A DNA stretch of 9,352 bases from an uncultured Solirubrobacterales bacterium (GCA_903830015.1 CAIKSH010000303.1:1-9352); one strand, 5' to 3'. Positions 1 through 6,907 are shown, counted from the stretch's first letter. Notes: generated by a model not told the origin, from the sequence alone. Numbers and translations: made by a program.

Positions 1-112
1 CGCCGCTACCGGGGAGTCCAATTGACGGGCCCATATCCACCAAGCACGGGGGTTATCGCCCCTCACGGGTCCCTGACTTGCACAAATTCGTCTAGCGCGG
101 CAGACTGCGCCG
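1..112. other. Upstream region of the aminotransferase gene
   Basis: This stretch has no recognisable gene. A short frame open from base 2 ends in TGA at 23-25 and could be the tail of an upstream gene, but too little is present to say. A small GGGG/CCCC inverted repeat lies at 48-62. The part nearest the gene (about 76-95) is less GC-rich than the rest of the window and holds ATTCGTCTAG at 86-95, which closely matches ATTTGTCTAG in the soxD promoter. A TTGCAC at 78-83 followed 17 nt later by CAGACT is only a weak promoter candidate. No Shine-Dalgarno sequence precedes the ATG at 113. Confidence 0.4.
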
Positions 113-1258
113 ATGCCCACCAAAGCAGCTCCCCAGGCAATTCTCGAACCGCGCCTCCTGTGCGGCCCCGGCCCGGCCAACGCCAGCCCCGGCGTGATGG
201 AGGCCCTGGCCCGGCCGCCGCTCGGCCACCTGGACCCGGACATCTTCCCGATCCTGCTCGAGACGGCGCAGATGCTCGGGGCCGTCTACCTGCGCGACGA
301 GGGCGACGGAATGAGCATCCCGCTGAGCAGCACCGGCACCTCGGGCATGGAGACCGGCATGGCCGCCCTGCTCGAGCCCGGCGACACGGCCATCGTCGGC
401 GTCAACGGCTACTTCGGACGCCGCCTGGCCGAGATAGCCCGCCGCTACGGAGCCAACGTGATCGCCATCGAGGCCGACTGGGGCGAGGCGGTGAGCAACG
501 AGAAGATCCTCGCCGAGCTCGACGCCAACCCCGGCACCCGGCTGGTGGCCGTGGTCCACGCCGAGACCTCGACCGGCGTGCGCCACGACCTGGCCGAGCT
601 GGGCGAGGCGATGAAGGGCCGGGAGACCTTCCTGGTGGCCGACTGCGTGACCTCCCTGGGCGGCAGCGAGCTGCGGCTCAGCGACTGGGGTGTCGACTAT
701 GCCTACAGCTGCTCGCAGAAGTGCCTTGGCATGTCCTCGGGGATGTCCCCGATCTCGATCTCGCAGCGTGCCCTGGACCACGCCAAGGCCGCTTCGCCGG
801 ATTACAACTTCTACATGGACCTCGCCCTGCTCGAGGACTACTGGATCAACCGTCCCCCGACCTACCACCACACGCTCGCCTCGCCGATGCTCTTCGGCAT
901 GCACGAGGCCCTGCGCGAGGTGCTCGACGAGGGGCTCGAGGCCCGCTGGGCCCGCCACGCGCAGGCCGGCGGCCACCTGCAGGAGCAGATCCGCGAGCGC
1001 GGAATGACGCTGGTGGCCGATCCCGACCACCAGCTCGCGCAGCTGACCGCCGTCCACGTGCCGGAGGGCATCGACGGCAAGGAGGTCCAGCTGCGGATGC
1101 TCCGCGAGCACGGGATCGAGATCGGCGGCGGCCTGCCCGGCGCCCCGGCGATGTGGCGGATCGGCCTGATGGGAACCAACGCCTCGGTCGAGACGGCCGA
1201 CCGGGTCCTCGAGGCGCTCGACGCGGTACTCGCCGACGCCCCGGTCGCCGCCGGCTAG
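113..1258 (+). CDS. Class V PLP aminotransferase, alanine/serine-glyoxylate type
   Basis: This 381-residue, full-length fold-type I PLP enzyme resembles alanine-glyoxylate, serine-glyoxylate and ureidoglycine-glyoxylate aminotransferases. These transfer an amino group to glyoxylate to make glycine, in the cytosol in bacteria. Visible landmarks are the N-terminal GPGP (18-21) and LGHLDP (37-42) motifs, STGTSGME (73-80) in the phosphate-binding region, HAETSTG (149-155), VADCVTSLGG (175-184) with the PLP-nitrogen-binding Asp177, SQKCLG (201-206) with the Schiff-base Lys203, and WRIGLMG (348-354) with the probable carboxylate-binding Arg349. The amino donor cannot be read from the sequence. The gene is on the opposite strand to the amine cluster and converges on it; the two stop codons share one CTAG. 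In serine-cycle methylotrophs a glyoxylate aminotransferase feeds one-carbon assimilation, so a link to C1 units made by the sox-type enzyme is possible but inferred. The start lacks a clear ribosome-binding site. Confidence 0.88.
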   Translation: MPTKAAPQAILEPRLLCGPGPANASPGVMEALARPPLGHLDPDIFPILLETAQMLGAVYLRDEGDGMSIPLSSTGTSGMETGMAALLEPGDTAIVGVNGYFGRRLAEIARRYGANVIAIEADWGEAVSNEKILAELDANPGTRLVAVVHAETSTGVRHDLAELGEAMKGRETFLVADCVTSLGGSELRLSDWGVDYAYSCSQKCLGMSSGMSPISISQRALDHAKAASPDYNFYMDLALLEDYWINRPPTYHHTLASPMLFGMHEALREVLDEGLEARWARHAQAGGHLQEQIRERGMTLVADPDHQLAQLTAVHVPEGIDGKEVQLRMLREHGIEIGGGLPGAPAMWRIGLMGTNASVETADRVLEALDAVLADAPVAAG

Positions 1259-1959
1259 ACGAGGTCCAGCCAGCCAGAGATGAGGCGCCGGCCCTGGCCG
1301 GTCACCTCACCGTGGCGTTCGGCGGCTTCTTCCAGGAAGGCTTCTCCGCCCTCCTCGCCCAGGGTCGAGGCCAGGGCCGCCGAATACTCGGGGATTCCGG
1401 CCCAGGTCTGGGCCATCTCCGGGGTTACCTCCATGTGGAACTGGATCCCGTAGGCGCGGTCGCCGACCCGAAAGGCCTGGTGGGGAGCCGCCGGCGAGCT
1501 GGCCAGCAGCACGGCGCCGTCCGGCAGGTCGAAGGTGTCGCCGTGCCACTGGAGGGTGACGAGCGGGTCATCGAGCGGGCCGAGCACCGGGTCCGCGAGG
1601 CCTTCGGGGGTGCGCTCCACCGGCAGCAGTCCGACCTCCGGCTCGGCCAGCGGATAGACCGCAGCCCCGAGCGCGCTGGCCAGCATCTGGACGCCCAGGC
1701 AGGCACCGAAGTACGCCTTCCCGCCCTCGACCGCCTCGGCCACCCAGCGCTTCTCCTCCACCAGCCACGGATGCTCGGCCTCGTCGTTGACGCTCATCGG
1801 GCCGCCCATGGCGACGATTCCGTCGTAGTCGCGCCAGTCGGGAAGCGGCTCGCCGACGTCGATTTCGACCACCGTTCGCTCGACGCCACGCCGGTCGAGC
1901 TCGAGATCGAAGGCTCCGGGTGTCTCGCAGAACAGGTGCTGGATTACGACGAGCCGCAT
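1255..1959 (-). CDS. Class I glutamine amidotransferase (GuaA-like domain), stand-alone
   Basis: This is a 234-residue stand-alone class I (triad) glutamine amidotransferase of the type seen as the N-terminal domain of GMP synthase. The nucleophile Cys87 sits in GACLGVQ (85-91), and His175 and Glu177 in GIQFHMEV (171-178) complete the triad. An MGGPMSVND oxyanion-side motif is at 51-59. Many stand-alone members act as gamma-glutamyl amide hydrolases of unknown substrate. I start it at the ATG at 1959 because the fold begins with MRLVVIQH; a GTG at 1998 would add 13 low-complexity residues inside the glxD tail. The start lies 8 nt after the glxD stop, with GAGGA about 15 nt upstream, so it is probably translated by coupling as the last gene of the operon. 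Its role is unclear: it might hydrolyse gamma-glutamylmethylamide or another gamma-glutamyl amide, or help control amide levels. It is not needed in the textbook N-methylglutamate pathway. Confidence 0.85.
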   Translation of the reverse strand: MRLVVIQHLFCETPGAFDLELDRRGVERTVVEIDVGEPLPDWRDYDGIVAMGGPMSVNDEAEHPWLVEEKRWVAEAVEGGKAYFGACLGVQMLASALGAAVYPLAEPEVGLLPVERTPEGLADPVLGPLDDPLVTLQWHGDTFDLPDGAVLLASSPAAPHQAFRVGDRAYGIQFHMEVTPEMAQTWAGIPEYSAALASTLGEEGGEAFLEEAAERHGEVTGQGRRLISGWLDLV

Positions 1960-1967
1960 GCGGCCGG

Positions 1968-3323
1968 CTAGTCGTCCTCGTCCAGCCCGGGGATCCACTT
2001 GGTGCCGGCCAGCGGCACCCGGGCCATGGCCGCCGCCTCGATGGTGAGAGAGACGAGGTCCTCGGGCTCGAGGTTGCGCACGTCCGACTTGCCGCAGGCC
2101 CGGGCAAGGGTCTGGATCTCAAGGACCATCGCGCGCAGGTAATTGGCGAGCCTGCGGCCTCCGAGCTCGGGGTCGAAGCGCGCGGCGAGAGCCTCGTCCT
2201 GGGTCGAGATTCCAGCGGGGTCCTGGCCGGCCTGCCAGTCGTCGTAGAAGCCCGCGGCGGTGCCGATCTTCGCGTACTCGGCTTCGAGCGCCGGGTCGTT
2301 GTCGCCGATGGCGATCATCGCGGCCACGCCGACCGAGACCGCGTCGGCACCCAGGGCTAGCGCCTTGGCGGCGTCGGCGCCGCTGCGTATGCCGCCGGAG
2401 ACCACGAGCTGGACCTTGCGGTGCAGGCCCAGGTCCTTCAGCGACTCGACGGCCTCGGGGATCGCGGCCAGGAGCGGGATACCGACGTGCTCGATGAAGA
2501 CGTCCTGGGTGGCGGCGGTGCCGCCCTCCATCCCGTCGAGGACGATCACGTCGGCGCCGGCCTTGGCCGCCAGGGCGACGTCGAAATAGGGGCGCGAGGC
2601 AGCCATCTTCACGTAGATCGGCACGCGCCAGTCGGTGATCTCACGCAGCTCCCCGATCTTGATCTCGAGGTCGTCGGGGCCGGTCCAGTCCGGGTGGCGG
2701 CAGGCGCTGCGCTGGTCAACCCCCTTGGGCAGGTCGCGCATCTCGGCCACGCGGTCGGAGATCTTCTGGCCGAGGAGCATCCCGCCGCCTCCCGGCTTTG
2801 CTCCCTGGCCGACTACAACCTCGATCGCATCGGCCCGGCGCAGGTCGTCGGGATTCATGCCGTAACGCGAGGGAAGCAGCTGGTAGACGAGCTTGTCGGA
2901 GTGGCCGCGCTCCTCGGGGGTCATGCCGCCGTCCCCGGTGGTGGTGCTGGTGCCCATCGCGCTGGCGCCGCGACCGAGCGCCTCCTTGGCAGGCGCCGAG
3001 AGGGCACCGAAGCTCATCCCGGCGATGGTGATCGGGATTTCGAGCTCGATCGGCTCACGGGCAAAGCGGTCGCCCAGGGTCACCGAGGTGTCGCAGCGCT
3101 CGCGGTAGCCCTCCAGCGGGTAACGCGAGACGCTCGCCCCAAGGAGCAGCAGGTCGTCGAAATGGGGAACCTTGCGCTTGGCGCCAAACCCCCGAATGTC
3201 GTAGATGCCCTCGCGGGCCTTGCGCTGGATTTCGGCGATTGCGTTGCGGTCGAACAGGGCCGACTCGCGCAGTCCCGGCGACCATCCTCCGGCGGCGCCG
3301 TTGCCGCTGCCGTTGGCGCCCAT
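1968..3323 (-). CDS. glxD: Glutamate synthase FMN-domain protein, GlxD / MgsC type
   Basis: This 451-residue protein corresponds to the FMN-binding synthase domain of the glutamate synthase large subunit, as a separate polypeptide. Family knowledge assigns such proteins, with GlxB and GlxC, to N-methylglutamate synthase, where transfer to 2-oxoglutarate and reduction occur at FMN. Visible motifs are PITIAGMSFGALSAPAKEAL (97-116), STTTGDGGM (126-134), GQGAKPGGGGMLLGQKI (172-188), VKMAASRP (238-245), VLDGMEGGTAA (261-271) and the FMN-phosphate region VSGGIRSGADAAKALALGAD (308-327). Where ordinary glutamate synthases carry the three-cysteine [3Fe-4S] motif, this protein reads AGFYDDWQAGQDPAGISTQD (357-376) with no cysteine. 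Its ATG overlaps the glxC stop by one base (TGATG) with no clear ribosome-binding site, which points to translational coupling. The N-terminus (1-15) is a Gly/Ala-rich tail. Confidence 0.9.
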   Translation of the reverse strand: MGANGSGNGAAGGWSPGLRESALFDRNAIAEIQRKAREGIYDIRGFGAKRKVPHFDDLLLLGASVSRYPLEGYRERCDTSVTLGDRFAREPIELEIPITIAGMSFGALSAPAKEALGRGASAMGTSTTTGDGGMTPEERGHSDKLVYQLLPSRYGMNPDDLRRADAIEVVVGQGAKPGGGGMLLGQKISDRVAEMRDLPKGVDQRSACRHPDWTGPDDLEIKIGELREITDWRVPIYVKMAASRPYFDVALAAKAGADVIVLDGMEGGTAATQDVFIEHVGIPLLAAIPEAVESLKDLGLHRKVQLVVSGGIRSGADAAKALALGADAVSVGVAAMIAIGDNDPALEAEYAKIGTAAGFYDDWQAGQDPAGISTQDEALAARFDPELGGRRLANYLRAMVLEIQTLARACGKSDVRNLEPEDLVSLTIEAAAMARVPLAGTKWIPGLDEDD

Positions 3324-4021
3324 CAGTAATCGCCCGCGTTGTCGATGTCGAAGTTGTAGAGCCGTCGCGCCGTGCCGTACCGACGGAATTCGCCTGGATC
3401 GGCATCGACCCCGGATTCCTCGAGCAGCCCGGAGAGCTCACCGGCGTGAAACTCGCCTATCTCCTTCTCGATGCAGTCGGCACCGAGGCTGGCGACCGAA
3501 CCGCGCACGTAGATGTGGGTCTCGTAAATGGAATCACCGAGCGCCTCGCCGGCATCTCCGCAGACCACCAGGGCGCCCTTCTGCGCCATGAAGGCACTCA
3601 GGTTGCCGACATCGCCGCCGACGACGATGTTGACGCCCTTCATCGAGATTCCGCAGCGCGTGGAGGCGTTGCCCCGAATCACGACGAGGCCCCCGTGGCC
3701 GGTGGCGCCGGCCGACTGGCTGGCGTCGCCGTCCACGACGACCGAGCCGGACATGATGTTCTCGGCCAGCCCGACCCCGGCGTTGCCGTGGATGCGGACC
3801 GTCGCCTCCTTGTTCATGCCGGCGCAGTAGTAGCCGACGTGGCCATCGATATCGACGTCGAGGGGCGCGTCGAGGCCGGCGGCAATCGAGTGGAGCCCGC
3901 CCGGGTGCACGACCTGCCAGGCCTGCGGACCCCCCGAGGCGGCGTCGTGCAGGCGCTGGTTCAGTTCCCGGACGCTGGTCTGGGAAAGGTCGACAACCTC
4001 GAGTGCGGTCTCGGTGCTCAC
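3323..4021 (-). CDS. glxC: Glutamate synthase beta-helix domain protein, GlxC / MgsB type
   Basis: This 232-residue protein matches the C-terminal right-handed beta-helix domain (GXGXG) of the glutamate synthase large subunit, expressed alone. The helix turns show as spaced Gly/Asn/Asp motifs: GHVGYYCAGMNKEATVRIHG (60-79), NAGVGLAENIMSGSVVVDGD (80-99), GHGGLVVIRGNASTRCG (108-124), NIVVGGDVGNLSAF (131-144), ALVVCGDAGEALGDSI (150-165) and HIYVRGSVASLG (169-180). In the family this domain is structural and holds the amidotransferase and FMN parts together. The start chosen is the GTG at 4021, which overlaps the glxB stop as GTGA (4 nt); a longer frame to an upstream start would only read the glxB coding region out of frame. 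AAGG lies about 10 nt before the GTG. The gene ends in a TGATG overlap with glxD. In fused glutamate synthase this domain follows the FMN domain, whereas here its gene comes before it. Confidence 0.88.
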   Translation of the reverse strand: MSTETALEVVDLSQTSVRELNQRLHDAASGGPQAWQVVHPGGLHSIAAGLDAPLDVDIDGHVGYYCAGMNKEATVRIHGNAGVGLAENIMSGSVVVDGDASQSAGATGHGGLVVIRGNASTRCGISMKGVNIVVGGDVGNLSAFMAQKGALVVCGDAGEALGDSIYETHIYVRGSVASLGADCIEKEIGEFHAGELSGLLEESGVDADPGEFRRYGTARRLYNFDIDNAGDY

Positions 4022-4926
4022 GCGATTGCGGCCTTGTCCCAGACGTAGATCTGCCCCGGGCTCGGCTCCCAGACCCGGGCCTCCTCGGCCCCCGGCAGGA
4101 CGGCGATCGCCCGGTACTCGGAAGCCATCGCCACCCAGTCCTCGCTCTCGCTCATCACCGCGGGCTTGCACCCGATCGGGTCGCGTAGCACCGCGAACCC
4201 GTCTGCCGTGCCCACGGCAAAGGTGTAGAAGCCGTCCAGGTCCTCGATTGCGGCCTTGAGGGCATCCTCCAGCCCGAGCCCCTCGCTCATCTTCCAGGTC
4301 AGGTAGGCCGACGCGACCTCGGAGTCGTTATCGGTCTGGATAGTCAGCCCCTCGCGGCGAAGAACCTCCCGCAGCCGGTTGTGGTTGCTGAGCGAGCCGT
4401 TGTGAACCAGGCAGATATCCAGGCCGCTGGAGAACGGGTGCGAATGCTCGGTGGTCACGAAACTCTCGGTCGCCATGCGGGTGTGGCCCAGGCCGTGGCT
4501 GGCACTGATCTCCCTGAGGCCGAAGCGCTCGACGAAATCCAGGGGGCTGCCTTTCTCCTTATAGATCTCAATAGACCGGCCGGCGCTCATCAGCCGCAGG
4601 TCGGGCCGGTTGGCGATCACCCAGGCAGCGGCCTCGTCTGCCCCGGCCTCGACGGCAATCACCGCGTGCGTGGCACGGACCTCGGGATCGGCGGCTGCAC
4701 CGAAGCGGGCCGCCAGCGAGTCGGACAGCGCGCCCCAGTCCTCGTCATCGTCGGGCGAGAACAGGGTGAGTTTGGTCCAGCCCTCCGGAACGGGGTTGCG
4801 GTAGAAGGCGACGCCGGCGCTGTCGGGCCCCCGGTCGGCCATCTGGATCAGCATGTCGGCCATGTGGTCGCCGAGCTCGGCCTCGAAGTCCGAGGTCTTG
4901 CTGAATAGTCCCGCTATCCCGCACAT
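4018..4926 (-). CDS. glxB: Class II glutamine amidotransferase, GlxB / MgsA type
   Basis: This 302-residue Ntn-type glutaminase is the amidotransferase part of the split glutamate synthase. The start at 4926 is fixed by MCGIAG: the second residue Cys2 must become the N-terminal nucleophile after Met removal, and GGGAG lies 6 nt upstream of the ATG. The open frame runs further upstream to 5307, but that stretch is a shadow of the glutamine-synthetase-like gene. Other active-site motifs are RGPDSAGVA (32-40), GHTRMAT (147-153), HSHPF (161-165), VHNGSLSN (174-181) and TDNDSEV (198-204), all as expected for an active enzyme. In the inferred pathway it cleaves the gamma-amide of gamma-glutamylmethylamide and channels the amine to GlxD. 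It begins 46 nt after the glutamine-synthetase-like gene and overlaps glxC by 4 nt. Plain glutamine as substrate cannot be excluded from the sequence. Confidence 0.9.
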   Translation of the reverse strand: MCGIAGLFSKTSDFEAELGDHMADMLIQMADRGPDSAGVAFYRNPVPEGWTKLTLFSPDDDEDWGALSDSLAARFGAAADPEVRATHAVIAVEAGADEAAAWVIANRPDLRLMSAGRSIEIYKEKGSPLDFVERFGLREISASHGLGHTRMATESFVTTEHSHPFSSGLDICLVHNGSLSNHNRLREVLRREGLTIQTDNDSEVASAYLTWKMSEGLGLEDALKAAIEDLDGFYTFAVGTADGFAVLRDPIGCKPAVMSESEDWVAMASEYRAIAVLPGAEEARVWEPSPGQIYVWDKAAIA

Positions 4927-4972
4927 CGCATTCTCCCTTCTTCCGGCGTCCTGTCTGGCAGGCGGGCGATCG

Positions 4973-6337
4973 CTAGAAGAGCTGAAGGTAGCGGTCGATC
5001 TCCCACTGCGTGATCTGCTCGTGGGCCATCGTCCACTCGTTCTGCTTGCGCTCGATGAAGTAGTCCACGTAGTCGCGCCCGTCGTGGGAGCCGAAGGCCT
5101 TGCGCAGCACCTCATCGCCCTTGAGCTCGCGCGTGGCGTCGAGCAGGTTCGCGGGCAGCGTCTCGATCCCCATCTTCTCCCGCTCGGCCTCGCTGGTCGT
5201 GAACATGTTCTCGCCGGTCGGGTCGCCCGGGTCAAGGCCACGCTCCATCCCGTCCAGGCCGGCCGCGAGGATCGCCGTCGCCGCCAGGTACGGGTTGCAG
5301 GAGCCATCTACGGTGCGGTCCTCGATCCGCCCCACGTCGGGAATGCGAAGCATCATCGAGCGGTTGTTGTAGCCGTAGGTGACGTAGGCCGGGGCCCAGG
5401 TCGATCCGCTCGTCGGCTCCCCGACCACGAGGCGCTTGTAGCTGTTGACCGTCGGCGCGGTGATCGCGATGTAGGCCGTGGCGTGGTCCTTCAGGCCGCC
5501 GACGAAGCCGTAGCCGTCCTCCGAAAGGCCCAGGCCCCTCGGGTCGTCGGCCGGGTCGCGCTCGAATACGTTTTCGTCGCCCTTCCAGAGGCTCATGTGG
5601 AAGTGGCATCCGTTGCCGGTCAGGTGGCCGAATGGCTTGGGCATGAAGGTGGCGATCAGGCCGCGCTCCTGGGCCATCGACTCGACCATGTACCGGTAGA
5701 AGATCGCCCGGTCGCAGGTGGTCATCGCGTCGGCGTACTGCCAGTTCTGCTCGAACTGGCCGTTAGCGTCCTCGTGGTCGGTGGCGTAGTTGTCCCAGCC
5801 CAGCGCCGTGATGTTGTTGGCCACCTCGGTCACGAAGGGCAGGTTGCGCGTCAGGGCGCGCATGTCGTAACAGGGCTGGTCGAGGTCGTCTAGCGGGTCG
5901 GCGAGCTCGAGCGTCCCGTCCTCGGCGCGGCGCAGGAGGAAGTACTCGAGCTCGGCCCCGATCCTGAACTCGTAGCCCTGCTCGGCGGCGCTCGCCAGCT
6001 GCCGCTGAAGGATGGTCCGGGGGCAGAAGGGCCACTCCTCACCCTCCACCGTGATGTTGCAGGCGAAGCGCGCGACGTTGGGGATCCAGGGCAGCCGGGT
6101 GAAGGTCGAGACGTCGGGCATCGCGATCATGTCGGGACTGTCGGGTGTCTGGCCGATGTCCCCGGCGGCAAAGCCGGCAAAACCGGCGCCGTCGGTGAGC
6201 AGGTCGTCGAAGTGGTCGGCCGGGATCAGCTTGGCGCTCGGCTTGCCGTGCATGTCCACAAACTGGGCGAAGAGGAAATCGATCCCCTCCTCCGCGATGG
6301 CCTTGCGGACGTCGTCTTCGGTGGTTTCGGTTGACAT
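4973..6337 (-). CDS. glnT: Type III glutamine-synthetase-like enzyme, probable gamma-glutamylmethylamide synthetase
   Basis: This 454-residue member of the glutamine synthetase family fits the type III (GlnT) group that includes gamma-glutamylmethylamide synthetase, which ligates methylamine to the gamma-carboxyl of glutamate using ATP. Catalytic features are present: the metal-binding GAELEYF (127-133, Glu129/Glu131), HEDANGQFE (188-196), MPKPFG (232-237) and GNGCHFHMSL (241-250) for the ATP/metal histidines, NSYKRL (298-303), NRSMMLRIP (325-333), and RIEDRTVDGSCNPYLA (337-352). The usual flexible-loop FDGSS of ammonia-using enzymes reads FAGFA (53-57), so the ammonium-binding Asp appears replaced by Ala54. 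The ATG at 6337 is preceded by AAGGAGGAG, a strong ribosome-binding site; a 21-residue extension upstream has none and looks non-coding. Its place directly before glxBCD supports the methylamide role. A polyamine- or other amine-gamma-glutamyl ligase remains an alternative. Confidence 0.9.
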   Translation of the reverse strand: MSTETTEDDVRKAIAEEGIDFLFAQFVDMHGKPSAKLIPADHFDDLLTDGAGFAGFAAGDIGQTPDSPDMIAMPDVSTFTRLPWIPNVARFACNITVEGEEWPFCPRTILQRQLASAAEQGYEFRIGAELEYFLLRRAEDGTLELADPLDDLDQPCYDMRALTRNLPFVTEVANNITALGWDNYATDHEDANGQFEQNWQYADAMTTCDRAIFYRYMVESMAQERGLIATFMPKPFGHLTGNGCHFHMSLWKGDENVFERDPADDPRGLGLSEDGYGFVGGLKDHATAYIAITAPTVNSYKRLVVGEPTSGSTWAPAYVTYGYNNRSMMLRIPDVGRIEDRTVDGSCNPYLAATAILAAGLDGMERGLDPGDPTGENMFTTSEAEREKMGIETLPANLLDATRELKGDEVLRKAFGSHDGRDYVDYFIERKQNEWTMAHEQITQWEIDRYLQLF

Positions 6338-6386
6338 CGGCTCCTCCTTGTCAATTGCCGGCGGCGCCTTCGGGGCCGGCGAGCTG

Positions 6387-6406
6387 TTGTGCGCACCCAA
6401 TCACAA
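6387..6406. promoter_or_regulatory. Inverted repeat in the usp-glnT gap, possible operator
   Basis: The 97-nt gap between the usp stop and the glnT start contains TTGTG and CACAA as perfect 5-bp arms 10 nt apart; an 8-bp palindrome GTGCGCAC overlaps the left arm at 6389-6396. This is the longest gap inside the minus-strand series, so an internal control point is possible. No convincing -35/-10 pair was seen beside it. The arms are short enough to arise by chance. Confidence 0.25.
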
Positions 6407-6435
6407 GTCGGCGGTTCCTGCCGGAGGAAGGTTCC

Positions 6436-6900
6436 TCACCGGTCCTCCCCGGCGGCGACCACGAGCTCGACCGGGATATGCGCGCGACGCCTGACCCGGT
6501 AGGGCTCCTGGGACCAGATGAAATCCGACACCAGCCGGCTGCGCGGCGGGTCAGCGGCCATCACTATCGCCTCGCAGCCGTGCTGCGACGCCGCGGAGAT
6601 GATCCGCTTGGCACCCTTTCGCGTTCCGACCACCTCGCCGGAGGCGTCGACATTGCGCTTGCGCAGCCGCTTGACGGCACTGTCGACGATCTCGCGCTGC
6701 TCGTCCCACTCCTGCCGGGTGGGGAGCAGCCCCGGGTTGGGAAAGCCAAAGGCGGTGCCCCACACGCGCGCGATGGAGAACACGAAGACCGGGCCGCCCT
6801 CCTCGCGGGCGCGCCTGGCCGCCGCCTCGACCGCGGCGTCGGGGATCTCCCGGCCTTCGCTGGCCAGCAGGACCCCGGTTGACGATGGCTTCCCTTCCAT
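6436..6900 (-). CDS. UspA-family protein lacking the ATP-binding glycine motif
   Basis: This 154-residue protein looks like a single-domain universal stress protein. It opens with a beta strand (GVLLASEG, 9-16) and a following helix (IPDAAVEAAARRAREEG), then FVFSIARVWG (39-48), a long charged helix (62-82), KRIISAASQHGCEAIVMAAD (98-117) and a last strand HIPVELVV (141-148). The usual ATP-loop pattern G-x2-G-x9-G-(S/T) after the fourth strand is replaced by ADPPRSRLVSDFIWSQEPYR, so it probably does not bind ATP in the standard way. The start at 6900 was chosen because the longer frame to 7002 reads an Arg/Pro-rich shadow of the permease gene; the ribosome-binding site is weak. It lies 37 nt after the permease stop. 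Usp proteins next to transporters often act as regulators of the transporter, which is the likely role here, though unproven. Confidence 0.72.
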   Translation of the reverse strand: MEGKPSSTGVLLASEGREIPDAAVEAAARRAREEGGPVFVFSIARVWGTAFGFPNPGLLPTRQEWDEQREIVDSAVKRLRKRNVDASGEVVGTRKGAKRIISAASQHGCEAIVMAADPPRSRLVSDFIWSQEPYRVRRRAHIPVELVVAAGEDR

Positions 6901-6907
6901 CCCGGCC

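Noticed and set aside
22..1971. 649-codon plus-strand open frame spanning the aminotransferase and amidotransferase genes
   Set aside because: It overlaps two well-supported genes in other frames, has Arg/Pro/Gly-rich composition typical of GC-rich shadow frames, and no family motif.
1968..4926. GlxB, GlxC and GlxD as pieces of one glutamate synthase gene broken by frameshifts
   Set aside because: Each has its own start and complete domain, the gene order differs from the fused protein, and the overlaps are normal coupling junctions. This split form is an established family.
4927..5307. 127-residue N-terminal extension of GlxB
   Set aside because: The nucleophile Cys2 needs the start at MCGIAG, a good ribosome-binding site is there, and the extension lies over the GS-like gene in another frame.
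6358..6381. GCCGGC inverted repeat upstream of glnT as a terminator or riboswitch
   Set aside because: The 6-bp arms are themselves palindromic in GC-rich DNA, the inner pairing is poor and there is no U-run; too weak to list as a feature.
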